From: DATKUC01 sp964577375
GTDB lineage: Bacteria > Spirochaetota > Spirochaetia > DSM-27196 > DATKUC01
Assembly: GCA_964577375.1 (NCBI GenBank)
Contig: CAZNYW010000001.1
Span: 1-64,000 of the forward strand
DNA: 64,000 nucleotides
Direction: 5' to 3'
Part shown: positions 32,125 to 41,053 of the stretch, in pieces
Position numbering within the stretch: the first letter of the stretch is position 1
Layout: every line of letters starts with the position of its first letter
Made by a program: the position numbers and the translations under genes
Notes under the pieces: model-generated
What the model saw: the letters and a program-made list of their open reading frames with translations, nothing else
Databases searched by the model: none
Told to the model about the DNA's origin: nothing

Positions 32125-34144
32125 GGTCAGGCTCATTTTCGGGACAACGAACACGCAGCCGGTTGGGACTCCGGACGAAGAGGTCGAGGCGACTTATCAG
32201 AGCTCCTATAAGCCTTTCCTGCGCGAGCTCTACAACTTTCCCGAGATACCGGTTACCATGCACTACTCCGGCACCCTCCTCTCCTGGCTCCAGGAGCGCC
32301 ACAGCGAGTTCATCGACGTGCTCGCGGAGATGGCCTCACGTCGTCAGATGGAGGTGCTCGGTGGCGCCTTCTACGACCCTGTTCTTCCGCTGGTGCCGCG
32401 GGCCGATGCGCTTGGTCAGATCGAGAGTCTCACCACCCTTGTTCGCAAACTCTTCGGCAGAAGGCCTCGGGGCTGCTGGATCACCGAGCAGGTGTGGGAG
32501 CCGACGATGGCCTCCACGCTCAAGAACAGCGGGGCGGAATACATCTTTCTCGACGATTACCACTTCATCACCGGCGGCTTCGCCGAGACCGAGCTCAACA
32601 GCCCGGTGATAACCGAAGACCAGGGGAAGACCGTCATCGTCTTTCCGAACAGCCACGACCTGCGTCAGAAGATGTGCGTTGAATCGCCGGAAAAGGTGAT
32701 CCAGTATCTTCGAAGCCATCACTGCGACGAAGAGGATCACGTGGTGGTCGCCATCTACGACGGCGAACGGTATGGAAGCTGGGGTGACTCTCACCGCATC
32801 TGCTACGACGAGCAGTGGCTCCATCGATTTCTCACCCTGGTGAAAGAGAACCTGGACTGGATAGAACCGGTCAATCCGTGGCGCTACCTTCGAAAAGCCG
32901 TACCGCGTGAGCGGGCATACTTCCCGTCTACCTCGTACGAGGAGATGATGGTCTGGACGCTCGCGCCGAAGAAGCAGAAGGACCTCGAAGGGGTTCGAAA
33001 GAAGGTCGCATCCTCGAATGGGCGCAACACCTACGTCTTCGGCGGTTTCTTCCGGCACTTTCTCACCCGCTATCCGGAAAGCAATCTGATGTACGCCAAG
33101 ATGCAGTACACTCACATCCTGGTGAATCAGCTGCGGGGCGACAAGTACCGCAAGATGACCGCGCGCGAGGAGCTGTGGAAGGGCCAGTGCCACAACGCCT
33201 ACTGGCACGGCCGGCCGGGGGGGATCTACAGGAACCATCTCCGGAAGCAGGTCTACGCAGCGCTCATCGAGGCGGAAAAGATCACTCGCGAAAAGGGCGT
33301 GTTCATACCGTCGATAATCACCGTGGATTTCGACATGGACGGACTCACCGAGTATCTGTACCAGGGACAGGACATGAACGCCTACGTCCATCTGCTTGGC
33401 GGAAAGCTCTTCGAGCTCGACTTTCTGCCTTCGCCCTGGAACTATCTCGATACGCTTGCCCGCCACCCGGAGGGCTACCACACCGCCGAAATCGCCCGAC
33501 GGGGTTATGACGCTTACGCCCGTAAATCGTTCATCGACCACTTCTTCGATGCGGGGACCACGATCGATGACTTCGACCGGTCGAGCTACCAGGAGCGGGG
33601 CAGCTTCGTCGAGCAGGCCTTCGAGGTCATGACCTACAATCGCGACCATCACAACCTTGCGTTGCGGGCATCCGGGACGGTGAAGGCCGGTAAGGCGTCC
33701 GTGCCGGTGCAGATACACAAGTCCTACCGCTTTCGCGGCACCTCCGCCGTTGTCGAATACGCCATCACCAATGATTCACAGACGTCCTGCAGCCTCAACT
33801 ACGGCATGGAGCTCAACTTTGGATTCGAGTCGCCGCTCGTCGAGCACCTTCGCACCTCTCACACATCCGACCGCGGCAAGCGCGTCGAGATCAGCCCCGA
33901 AAAGCAGCAGCTTCTCGCCACCTCCGAGATTCGCTACGAGGATCTTGTGAACAATGTCTCGATTACAATCTCACTGAACCGACCTGCCGGCGTCTGGAGC
34001 CTGCCGGTTGAAACCGTCTCCCAGACGAGCGCCGGTTACGAGACCTTCTATCAGTCCTCGTGCACCGTGTTCCGTTATCCGATAGAGCTCGCTCCCGGGA
34101 CGGAGTGGCGGACCGAGGTCACGGTCAGGCTCGAGAAGCTCTAA
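32117..34144 (+). CDS. GH57 4-alpha-glucanotransferase/alpha-amylase
   Basis: A 675-residue glycoside hydrolase family 57 enzyme. The nucleophile is Glu124 in WITEQVWEP and the acid/base Asp215 in AIYDGERYGSW, matching the Thermococcus 4-alpha-glucanotransferase arrangement. A linker helical domain and two C-terminal beta-sandwich domains (DUF1925/1926-like, about 380-675) follow. No signal peptide is seen, so it acts in the cytoplasm on glycogen or maltodextrins. It overlaps rnfB by 8 bases and closes the operon, which links storage-glucan turnover to the Rnf genes at least in expression. Transferase versus hydrolase activity cannot be told from sequence. Confidence 0.88.
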   Translation: MNRVRLIFGTTNTQPVGTPDEEVEATYQSSYKPFLRELYNFPEIPVTMHYSGTLLSWLQERHSEFIDVLAEMASRRQMEVLGGAFYDPVLPLVPRADALGQIESLTTLVRKLFGRRPRGCWITEQVWEPTMASTLKNSGAEYIFLDDYHFITGGFAETELNSPVITEDQGKTVIVFPNSHDLRQKMCVESPEKVIQYLRSHHCDEEDHVVVAIYDGERYGSWGDSHRICYDEQWLHRFLTLVKENLDWIEPVNPWRYLRKAVPRERAYFPSTSYEEMMVWTLAPKKQKDLEGVRKKVASSNGRNTYVFGGFFRHFLTRYPESNLMYAKMQYTHILVNQLRGDKYRKMTAREELWKGQCHNAYWHGRPGGIYRNHLRKQVYAALIEAEKITREKGVFIPSIITVDFDMDGLTEYLYQGQDMNAYVHLLGGKLFELDFLPSPWNYLDTLARHPEGYHTAEIARRGYDAYARKSFIDHFFDAGTTIDDFDRSSYQERGSFVEQAFEVMTYNRDHHNLALRASGTVKAGKASVPVQIHKSYRFRGTSAVVEYAITNDSQTSCSLNYGMELNFGFESPLVEHLRTSHTSDRGKRVEISPEKQQLLATSEIRYEDLVNNVSITISLNRPAGVWSLPVETVSQTSAGYETFYQSSCTVFRYPIELAPGTEWRTEVTVRLEKL

Positions 34145-34147
34145 CCC

Positions 34148-35437
34148 TCAGTTCACTTGATTCAACAGAATGGAATTGATCCACGGCTGGACGCTGGTAT
34201 AGTAGTTGTCCCGCGCGAGCAGAAAGGCGAGAAAGGCCGGTTTGTAGGAGCCCTGAAAGTAGTAGGCCTGCCCGAGATAGAACTGTGCGCGCGCCTCGAT
34301 GTCCTTGGGCAGCGACAGGCTCAGGAAATTTGTCAGAAGCTGCGCGGTCCGGTCCCACATGCGGTCGGCGAACGGCGTATCGAGAATGCCTTTCAGCGTG
34401 TACGCGTCTCCCTTGGCCGCGGCCGACCTGTCCTCCGGGAGAATTTCCGGTTTCAGCGCTGCGGGCTTCGGGATGGTAATATCATCAACGAGCGTGGTCA
34501 CCGCGCTCTTCGTCTGATCCGACAGGCTTTGCGGCAGCGACGGCGCTACCAGAGAGGGGGCGAGCGCCGCGCCCGACTGGACGTCCTGCGTAAGGACCAG
34601 GTAGGGAAGAGGCGTACCCCTGCGCGGGGGAATCGGCTGGGTGGGGATCCCGATCTGATTGGTGCCCAGAGGAAGCGTTACAGCGGTGGTGGTTGCGTCG
34701 GTGCCGCCGGTGAGCTTTACGTCTCCGGTGGTCAGAAGCCCGCTGTCGACGAGCGCATAGTAGTAGCCAATGCCGGGGACCGGATAGTCGGTGACAGACG
34801 TCTTTGCCGAATCAACCTGCTGTACCCGTGTAGCTGCCGCGAGCGCGTCGCTCGACAGGATGGGTGAGGTGCTGCGGAAGAGGTCGATGGTCCGGTTGGG
34901 TCGGGACGTCTGAAAGGTCAGGACGATGCTGTGGTCCTGCTCGACGGCGCGAATGCCGCTCACCGAGGCGGCAAGCTCGCTCTGCGTCGCTGTCTGCGCA
35001 ACCTTCACCGGCCGCAGCGTCACGTTGCGGAAGGGTATGAACACCTGATAGGTTCCATCCCCGGGTTTCTGTATGAGGACAGCGTAGAAGTAGTTACCGG
35101 GCGAGTCGGGCACGTCGAGGAACGACTCGCTGCCCGGCTTCGCGGTGCCGACAAGACGGGCATCCGAGAAGGTGGCGCCGGTGATCGGCTGCGTCGAGCG
35201 GTAAATCTGAAACAGGCCTGAAACGTCCGTCGGGTTCTGCCAGGTCAGGAGCACCTTCGGGTCCTTGAAGGCGACGCGGAGGCGCGAGACGTAGGGAGCA
35301 AAAACGCTTTCCGAGCCATCGGCCGGCTGCTGCTGCGCGAAGGAGGGCGCGGCGGAAGCAACGGTGAGCAGCGCAAGCATCGCCCAGACGTGCGGTCTGC
35401 GGACCGTCTTCAATGTGCGGACACTCTTCATACCCAT
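34148..35437 (-). CDS. secreted protein with FN3-like domains
   Basis: A 429-residue exported protein; I do not recognise a named family. It has a basic N-terminus and a hydrophobic signal sequence (MLALLTVASAAPSFAQ). Two fibronectin-III-like beta domains are suggested by VLLTWQNPTDVSGLFQIYRS (about 60-140) and IVLTFQTSRPNRTIDLFRS (about 165-250). A Pro/Thr-rich linker follows, then a C-terminal helical, TPR-like region (FYLGQAYYFQGSYKPAFLAF). This points to a periplasmic or surface binding protein. ATG 35437 is used; ATG 35431 is also possible. It is convergent with the GH57 gene, 3 bases from its stop. Confidence 0.68.
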   Translation of the reverse strand: MGMKSVRTLKTVRRPHVWAMLALLTVASAAPSFAQQQPADGSESVFAPYVSRLRVAFKDPKVLLTWQNPTDVSGLFQIYRSTQPITGATFSDARLVGTAKPGSESFLDVPDSPGNYFYAVLIQKPGDGTYQVFIPFRNVTLRPVKVAQTATQSELAASVSGIRAVEQDHSIVLTFQTSRPNRTIDLFRSTSPILSSDALAAATRVQQVDSAKTSVTDYPVPGIGYYYALVDSGLLTTGDVKLTGGTDATTTAVTLPLGTNQIGIPTQPIPPRRGTPLPYLVLTQDVQSGAALAPSLVAPSLPQSLSDQTKSAVTTLVDDITIPKPAALKPEILPEDRSAAAKGDAYTLKGILDTPFADRMWDRTAQLLTNFLSLSLPKDIEARAQFYLGQAYYFQGSYKPAFLAFLLARDNYYTSVQPWINSILLNQVN

Positions 35438-35492
35438 CTTCTACCCATAGTAATCGGCTCGTCGAAGCAATGTCGATAGGAGTTTTTCGGGC

Positions 35493-35530
35493 AAAAAAAA
35501 GCCGTCCAGACGAACCATGGGTTCGGACGG
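35493..35530 (-). terminator. intrinsic terminator of the H1-like gene
   Basis: On the minus strand a stem of CGAACC/GGTTCG (loop CAT) extended by CCGTC/GACGG with a small bulge is followed by eight T (35500-35493). It separates the small gene from the FN3-like gene. Confidence 0.75.
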
Positions 35531-35557
35531 AACGGCAGATTAGCAGGACAGCGTAGA

Positions 35558-35671
35558 CTATTTCTTCTTCGGTGCGGGTTTCTTTGCTGCCGGTTTTGCC
35601 GGAGCCTTGGATTTCGCCGGAGCGCTCTTGCTCTTCGGTGCCGGCTTCGCCGGTGCTTTCTTTACTGCCAT
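35558..35671 (-). CDS. 37-residue histone H1-like Ala/Lys/Pro-rich protein
   Basis: This gene is too short for usual ORF cut-offs. It starts at ATG 35671 and ends with TAG at 35558. The product begins MAVKKAPAKPAPKSK, ends KKPAPKKK, and consists almost only of Lys, Ala, Pro and Ser in AKP/AKS-type repeats, like the tails of eukaryotic H1 and bacterial Hc1-type proteins. Support for a real gene comes from a perfect AAGGAGG five to six bases before the ATG, a promoter-like pair upstream and a strong terminator with eight T downstream. The expected role is nonspecific DNA (or RNA) binding; no globular domain exists. Similar basic repeats form the tail of ParC at 55090-55345. Confidence 0.8.
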   Translation of the reverse strand: MAVKKAPAKPAPKSKSAPAKSKAPAKPAAKKPAPKKK

Positions 35672-35713
35672 TTGGTCCTCCTTGAAGGTATCCTTCGTTA
35701 GGATGGCGTATGT

Positions 35714-35732
35714 GTTCATGCTCGGCATGAAC
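35714..35732. promoter_or_regulatory. perfect 8-bp inverted repeat upstream of the H1-like gene
   Basis: GTTCATGC, TCG, GCATGAAC forms a perfect palindrome. It lies just downstream of the predicted -10 box of the H1-like gene, close to its transcription start, as an operator or 5' hairpin would. Confidence 0.6.
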
Positions 35733-35739
35733 GTTAACT

Positions 35740-35767
35740 ATCTTAGCATTATGTGAGGATTCGTAAA
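35740..35767 (-). promoter_or_regulatory. possible promoter of the H1-like gene
   Basis: Minus strand: TTTACG (35767-35762), 16 bases, TAAGAT (35745-35740). The matches are modest. The 35672-35968 stretch also carries the upstream region of prfB, where several TATA-rich candidates near 35937-35946 have no convincing -35. Confidence 0.4.
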
Positions 35768-35968
35768 GAGTTTTCTTATTCCGCGCTATTTGTGATATCC
35801 CTATATGAGAAGGATTTAGTGGTTGACGGGTCCGCAACGGCTCTGATAATAATAACTGTACATATGTGTAGTAACGATCGTACGGGGCTTTCATGCCGCG
35901 CTTTGGAAGCGGGTGTGGAAACGTTGGAGGCTTTTCTATATATTATGAACAAAAATCGGGAGGCATAT

Positions 35969-37073
35969 ATGCTTGAGGATCTTACCGCACCTGTAGAGGA
36001 ACTGCGTCGGGACGTTGCCGAAACCTGGAGGCATCTTTGACCCCGATTCAATTCGCAGGGAAATTCAGGAGCTCGAAGCTCAGACGTCAGACCCGCATTT
36101 CTGGGACAATCACGAACGCGCAGAAACTATACTAACAAATATAAAAAGACTGCGGAGCAGGATAGAGCCGTGGGAGGAGCTTTCGAGAGAGGTCGAGGAC
36201 CTCGACGAACTGCTCTCGCTCGCCCTGTCGGAGAAGGATCCCAGCCTGGAATCCGAGATTCAGGAGAGCCTGGATTTGCAGCTCAGCCGCTATCAGAAGC
36301 TTCGGGTGCTCGAGCTGCTGAGCGAAAAGCACGACACTGACGCGGCGTTCCTGACCATTCACGCCGGCGCCGGCGGCACCGAGGCGTGCGACTGGGTGAG
36401 CATGCTTCTGAGGATGTATCTTCGCTGGACCGAACGGCGCGGCTTCAAAACCGAAATTCTCGACCTGCAGGAGGCCGAGGGCGGGGTCAAGTCCGTGACG
36501 ATGCAGGTGGACGGCGATTATGCCTTCGGCTATCTCAAAGCCGAGTCGGGTATCCATCGCCTTGTGCGCATTTCACCCTTCGATTCAGCCGGCCGCCGTC
36601 ACACCTCCTTCGCGTCGGTGTATGCATCTCCCGTGATCGAGGACAACATCGATGTCGACATCAAGCCGGAGGATATCCGGGTCGACACCTATCGCGCCTC
36701 CGGCGCAGGCGGCCAGCACATCAACAAGACCGATTCGGCCGTCCGTATCACGCACTACGCAACCGGAATCGTAGTACAGTGTCAGAACGAACGCAGCCAG
36801 CACAAGAACCGGGCAACCGCCATGAAGGTCCTCGCCTCGCGGCTGTACGAGTTCTATCGCGTAGAGCGCGACCGGGAAGAGGCCAAGTCGGCTCAGGAGA
36901 AGCGCGACATATCCTGGGGAAATCAGATACGGTCCTACGTGTTCCATCCCTACAACATGGTGAAGGATCATCGGACCAAGGTCGAGACCGGCAACGTCCA
37001 GGCCGTCATGGACGGCGATCTCGACAATTTCATCGAGGAGTATCTTCGCCGGCAGTGGGCGGAACGGGCGTAG
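35969..37073 (+). CDS. prfB: peptide chain release factor 2, programmed +1 frameshift
   Basis: RF2 recognises UGA and UAA stops. The gene has two parts. ATG 35969 (after GGGAGG) encodes 23 residues ending in ETWRHL, then an in-frame TGA at 36038-36040. The slippery CTTTGAC at 36035-36041 shifts reading by +1 so that translation resumes at GAC 36039 (DPDSIRREIQELEAQ). An internal Shine-Dalgarno-like GGAGG at 36027-36031 lies three bases before CTT, exactly as in the classic RF2 autoregulation site. The whole protein is about 367 residues. The peptidyl-hydrolysis motif is GAGGQHINKTDS. It opens an operon; the CheY-like gene follows three bases after the stop. Confidence 0.96.
36027..36041 (+). 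promoter_or_regulatory. programmed frameshift site of prfB
   Basis: GGAGG, three bases, then CTT-TGA-C. Low RF2 lets the ribosome pause at TGA and slip from CUU to UUU, so RF2 controls its own synthesis. Confidence 0.95.
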
Positions 37074-37076
37074 AAG

Positions 37077-37475
37077 ATGGAGCGGAACGGGGCAACGACG
37101 CAGAATTCCTCGGTTCTTGTAGTGGACGATCTCGAGTTCATGCGGACTGCCATCCGTGACATTCTTCGTAGTGCCGGATTCAGCCGCATCCACGAAGCGG
37201 TGAACGGCCGAGATGCGCTTCTGAAGTTCGAACAGATCGACCCGGACATCGTGCTTCTCGATATCGTGATGCCGGAGATGGACGGGATCTCGGTTCTTTC
37301 GCAGCTCATGCGGCGCCATCCCGGGGCGAAGGTCATCATGTGCAGCGCCCTCGGTGAGCAGGAGATGATCGTGCGCGCGATCCAGCTTGGCGCACTCGAC
37401 TTCGTGGTCAAGCCGTTCAAACCCGAGCGGGTCACCTCGGCGGTACAAAAGGTGCTTGGCTTGGATGTTGCCTAG
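37077..37475 (+). CDS. CheY-like single-domain response regulator
   Basis: A 132-residue stand-alone receiver. The acidic pocket is VVDDLEF (Asp17, Asp18), the phosphoacceptor Asp62 lies in LLDIVMPEMDG, Ser90 in MCSALGE takes the Thr/Ser switch position, and Lys112 in FVVKPF is the conserved lysine. There is no output domain, so it acts by protein contact, for example at a flagellar motor or a kinase. No histidine kinase is adjacent. It overlaps the next gene by 11 bases and sits in the prfB operon. Confidence 0.9.
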   Translation: MERNGATTQNSSVLVVDDLEFMRTAIRDILRSAGFSRIHEAVNGRDALLKFEQIDPDIVLLDIVMPEMDGISVLSQLMRRHPGAKVIMCSALGEQEMIVRAIQLGALDFVVKPFKPERVTSAVQKVLGLDVA

Positions 37476-38931
37476 AGGCATTGCTAAAGGATTCTGCTTT
37501 CTGCTCCTTTCCGTCTGCGCAGGCGGCAGTCTGTTCGCCGCCGATGCTACGCTGAGCATCCCCCAGGACACACGGGAAAACTGGACCATCGGCGTGAGCG
37601 AGTTCGACACCTCCGGTGTGCCGGCCGAGTACACCTACCTCGCATCGAGCATTCCGCAGCTGCTGCTCGGCAATCTTCAGGCACTGTCAGATCACACCCT
37701 GAGTTCTGAAGAGCAGGAGGCGCGGGCGAAGGAGGTGCTTCAGGCCGCGGTGATAGATGCCGGAAAGAAGCTTTCGACGCTGATCGGACAGCGCGATCAG
37801 CTTCTTTTCTCCACTTCGGACATCGTGACGCGGCCGAAGCAGTACAGCAGCCTGGACTCCCAGATCGAGACAGCGCGACGCCGGCTCGTGTTCCTGCAGG
37901 GGCTCGAGCCTTCGGCAGTTCAGGTGAAGGCGGTAAAGCCGATCCAGTACTGGTCCGGGCATCAGGAGGGAAAGCTGCTTCCCTCGCCCGCGGGACGGCC
38001 CGCGGCCCTTGCGGCCGCCGATTCGCTTCAGAGCGTCGTGTTTGGTACCATCAGCGTGCAGGCGGGCCTTGCATATCTGGACATCTACGGTTACAACAGC
38101 GTGCTGGATAGGGTCGATTACCACAAGAGTTATGCGGGCCGTCCGGAGGAGCTTTACGATTGGGTCTCCTTCGCAACCGAGGAGCTTGCCGGATATCTTC
38201 TCGGGCGCGACTGGGCAAGCCTGCAGATACAGACCGCGCCGTCGAGCGCGGCCATCGAGGTCGACGGCACGCTGGTGGGTTACGGGAAGGCAGAGCTCAA
38301 GTACATCAAACCGGGAAAGCACACGATTTCGGTAGCAGAGGCCGGGTACGCGCGCAAGGAGCAGACCGTCGACCTGTCGCCGTCAAAGACCGATTCGGTG
38401 ACCGTGCCGCTTGGTGAGCCGACCGGAGGCAAGAGCTCGATCGATTCCACACCGGCAGCGGCGGACGTGTACGTCGGCTCGCTCTGGGTGGGGCAGACGC
38501 CGCTGACCGTTCCGCTTCCGATCCAGCCGGAGGAAGTTCGCATCAGCAAGAAGGGCTACCTCGATTCCCACTTTTTGCTCTCTCCCGACGGTCCGCTCAC
38601 GGTAAACCGTACGCTGATGAGCGCCGCCATCGACTGGTCCGCCGAGATCAGGACGCGGCGCGACCGGTTCTATACGCATCTGGGCTGGTTTCTCCTTTCG
38701 GTGCCGATACCGGTGATCCTGAACGGACTCTACCAGAACGAGCTGGTAGCGGCTTCGAGCGCGGACTTCTCAACGCTGAGCCCGGCCACGCAGCATCAGA
38801 TTCGTGTCAGCGGCAACGCGTTCTACTACGCGGCGTGGGGCACGGCGTTTCTTTCGGCAGGGCTCTTTGTCAATGCGATAATCAGCCTGGTAGAGTACAT
38901 TCAGGCCGGTCAGTCCTATCATGTCCGGTGA
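37465..38931 (+). CDS. exported PEGA-domain protein
   Basis: A 488-residue envelope protein. It has a signal peptide (FCFLLLSVCAGGSLFA), a region of about 240 residues with a curli-assembly-like beginning (NWTIGVSEFDTSGVP), and two PEGA domains: ASLQIQTAPSSAAIEVDG (about 250-303) and SSIDSTPAAADVYVGS (about 315-375). Two C-terminal hydrophobic segments follow (HLGWFLLSVPIPVILNGLY and a second near 460). PEGA domains are beta-rich modules common in spirochaetal surface proteins. ATG 37465 overlaps the CheY-like gene. The function is unknown; context points to envelope biogenesis. Confidence 0.78.
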   Translation: MLPRGIAKGFCFLLLSVCAGGSLFAADATLSIPQDTRENWTIGVSEFDTSGVPAEYTYLASSIPQLLLGNLQALSDHTLSSEEQEARAKEVLQAAVIDAGKKLSTLIGQRDQLLFSTSDIVTRPKQYSSLDSQIETARRRLVFLQGLEPSAVQVKAVKPIQYWSGHQEGKLLPSPAGRPAALAAADSLQSVVFGTISVQAGLAYLDIYGYNSVLDRVDYHKSYAGRPEELYDWVSFATEELAGYLLGRDWASLQIQTAPSSAAIEVDGTLVGYGKAELKYIKPGKHTISVAEAGYARKEQTVDLSPSKTDSVTVPLGEPTGGKSSIDSTPAAADVYVGSLWVGQTPLTVPLPIQPEEVRISKKGYLDSHFLLSPDGPLTVNRTLMSAAIDWSAEIRTRRDRFYTHLGWFLLSVPIPVILNGLYQNELVAASSADFSTLSPATQHQIRVSGNAFYYAAWGTAFLSAGLFVNAIISLVEYIQAGQSYHVR

Positions 38932-38961
38932 ATCTTTGCGCGCAACAGTTGGAGGACGGAG

Positions 38962-39852
38962 ATGAACCGGAAGGGATTCGGTGCCCGGCTGAAGGAGCTC
39001 TTCGGGATCGGGGTAGAGACCGATAAGTTTTTCGAGGAGCTCGAGGATCTGCTCATCGAGGGTGATCTGGGACCGGAGGCCACGCTTGCCGCGGTCGACG
39101 AGCTGCGCGATTACGGCCGCAGGCATCGTATCGACTCGAAGGAGGCTCTCGCCCTCGGCATGAAGGAGGTGCTGAGCGCCTACGTCAAATCGGGGGAGCC
39201 GCCGATCGAGCCGGATCGGCTCAACGTCTTCCTTGTGCTCGGTGTGAACGGAACCGGCAAGACGACGACCATAGCGAAGCTCGCCGACTTCTCGAGGCGG
39301 CACCGCGGCGCCGGGCAGGTGGTGCTTGTCGCCGGCGACACCTTCCGCGCGGCCGCCGCGGACCAGCTCAAGCTCCACGGGCAGCGGCTGGGCGTGCGCG
39401 TGGTGAGCCAGTCACCCGGCGCGGATCCGGCGGCGGTCATCTACGACGGAATCACCAGCGCAAGGTCCCATAACGAGCAGCTCGTTCTTGCAGATACCGC
39501 CGGCCGGATGCATAACCGGGCCGACCTGGTGAACGAGCTCTCCAAGATCGACAAGGTGATCCGCGGCAGGATAGACGAGCATCCCGACGGCGGGAACTAC
39601 CGGAAGCTGCTGGTGGTCGACGCGACCACCGGCCAGAACGCGCTTCGTCAGGCGGAGATTTTCCACGAAGCGGTGGGGGTGGACGGGGTGATCCTCACGA
39701 AGTACGATTCCACGGCAAAGGGTGGAATCGTAGTGTCGATCTGCAGGAGCCTGGGGCTCCCCTTCGCCTACATCGGCACCGGAGAGAAGTACTCCGACAT
39801 CGAGCCCTTCGATACCGGCGCATTTCTCGACAGTCTCCTGGATATCGGATGA
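38962..39852 (+). CDS. ftsY: signal recognition particle receptor FtsY
   Basis: The SRP GTPase receptor docks SRP-ribosome complexes at the membrane. The 296-residue protein is the bare NG form: helical N domain (1-85), G1 GVNGTGKTTT (residues 94-103), DTFRAAAADQL, DTAGR, and TKYD for guanine recognition (TKYDSTAKGG). It lacks the long acidic A domain of E. coli FtsY. ATG 38962 has GGAGG upstream. The gene overlaps the next by four bases. Between the PEGA and Lol-type genes it fits an envelope-export operon. Confidence 0.95.
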   Translation: MNRKGFGARLKELFGIGVETDKFFEELEDLLIEGDLGPEATLAAVDELRDYGRRHRIDSKEALALGMKEVLSAYVKSGEPPIEPDRLNVFLVLGVNGTGKTTTIAKLADFSRRHRGAGQVVLVAGDTFRAAAADQLKLHGQRLGVRVVSQSPGADPAAVIYDGITSARSHNEQLVLADTAGRMHNRADLVNELSKIDKVIRGRIDEHPDGGNYRKLLVVDATTGQNALRQAEIFHEAVGVDGVILTKYDSTAKGGIVVSICRSLGLPFAYIGTGEKYSDIEPFDTGAFLDSLLDIG

Positions 39853-41042
39853 AGAGACACCTGCGCGCAGCATTCGCGGCGGCTGTGCTCCTGCAGCTTG
39901 CGGCGGCGTCCGGAGCGGCGGAAACGCTCTGGTACCGGTCGGATGCCCTCGGCCTCCCGATCGAGCGGATCTCTGTGCAGGCTCCAACCGCTGAAGGCTA
40001 CTCACTGAAGGTCGACAGGCAGGGCAGTGACGAGACGCGCAGTCTCTATCAGGCTGGTGACCGGATCGAGCGAACAGTCCGTTCATTCGATTCGAAGGGC
40101 CGGCTTGCCGCCGAAACGGTCTACAGGAAGGACCTTCTCTCGCGCAAGACAAGCTTCACCGCAGCGGGCCGTCCTGCAAGCGAGATCTACTACGTCAATG
40201 GGGCGCCGCGCCAGCAGATCGAGTACACCTACGACGATCGAGGCCGTCCCGCCGAGGCGGTCACCTACCGTTACACCACCGATGCCGACACGGGAAAACC
40301 GGTTCGTGAGGCGAGCCCTGCGTGGACCGATACCTTCGTCTACAACCCGGGTGGCTCGACGTCCTCCGGTGTGGGTCCGCCGGTAACGGGCAGCTCGGCA
40401 GCCGGATCGATCAGCGAAGTGCGGCGGCTCTATGCCGACGGCACGCGAAGAATTTCCCGGTTCGACTACTCGGGGACTCGTCTTACCGAAGAGTGGGTCG
40501 GTACCGATACCGACGGTGTGCTCACCCGTTACGACGCGCGCGGCCTGCGAACCCTGCACGTGACCTACCGGGACAACAAACCCGTGAGCCGCGAAAGCTT
40601 CGTCTACCGGTCCGAGAAAGAGGGAGGCGCGCAGGTGCTGGTCTCCTCCACTTCGACCAGCCTCACGGACGGCACCGCCACCGTCAACAACTACCGCAAT
40701 GGAAGGGTGGTGAAGAGCGTGGAAAGCAAGGACGGAAAGGTCACCTCTACCACCGAATATCAGTACGACGGCGACAGGATCGCACAGAAGACGGTCGAAC
40801 AGGAGGGCACCAGCGAGCGCTGGGACTACAGTTATGCGGCCGACACGAACAAGCTCGAGCGCCAGGCCTATTCAATCGATGGCACGCTCGTGGAGGTCAT
40901 TCACTACGGCAATGACAACAGCTCGGTGCACGAGCGCTACCGGAACGGATCGGTTGTGCTTCGAACCTACTATCACGGCGAGCAGAGGGTGAAGGAGGAG
41001 CTCGTGCGTGACGGCCGTGTAATACGAACCCTGGAGTTTTGA
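39849..41042 (+). CDS. exported YD/MORN-like repeat protein
   Basis: A 397-residue exported protein with no named family that I can assign. The signal peptide is AAFAAAVLLQLAAASGAAE. The mature part is built of short beta-hairpin-like repeats with Y-D or Y-N-G signatures (IEYTYDDRGRP, TRYDARGLRT, TEYQYDGDRI, HERYRNGSV), as in YD-repeat or MORN-variant proteins. The first and last thirds are more regular than the Gly/Ser-rich middle (about 160-185). It overlaps ftsY by four bases and abuts the LolC-like gene, so it could help outer-membrane lipoprotein handling, but only position supports this. Confidence 0.7.
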   Translation: MKRHLRAAFAAAVLLQLAAASGAAETLWYRSDALGLPIERISVQAPTAEGYSLKVDRQGSDETRSLYQAGDRIERTVRSFDSKGRLAAETVYRKDLLSRKTSFTAAGRPASEIYYVNGAPRQQIEYTYDDRGRPAEAVTYRYTTDADTGKPVREASPAWTDTFVYNPGGSTSSGVGPPVTGSSAAGSISEVRRLYADGTRRISRFDYSGTRLTEEWVGTDTDGVLTRYDARGLRTLHVTYRDNKPVSRESFVYRSEKEGGAQVLVSSTSTSLTDGTATVNNYRNGRVVKSVESKDGKVTSTTEYQYDGDRIAQKTVEQEGTSERWDYSYAADTNKLERQAYSIDGTLVEVIHYGNDNSSVHERYRNGSVVLRTYYHGEQRVKEELVRDGRVIRTLEF

Positions 41043-41053
41043 GGGCTCAGGCA

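Noticed and set aside
35753..35968. In-frame extension upstream of prfB
   Set aside because: The ribosome binding site fixes ATG 35969; the upstream part is AT-rich promoter sequence and overlaps the H1-like gene's promoter.
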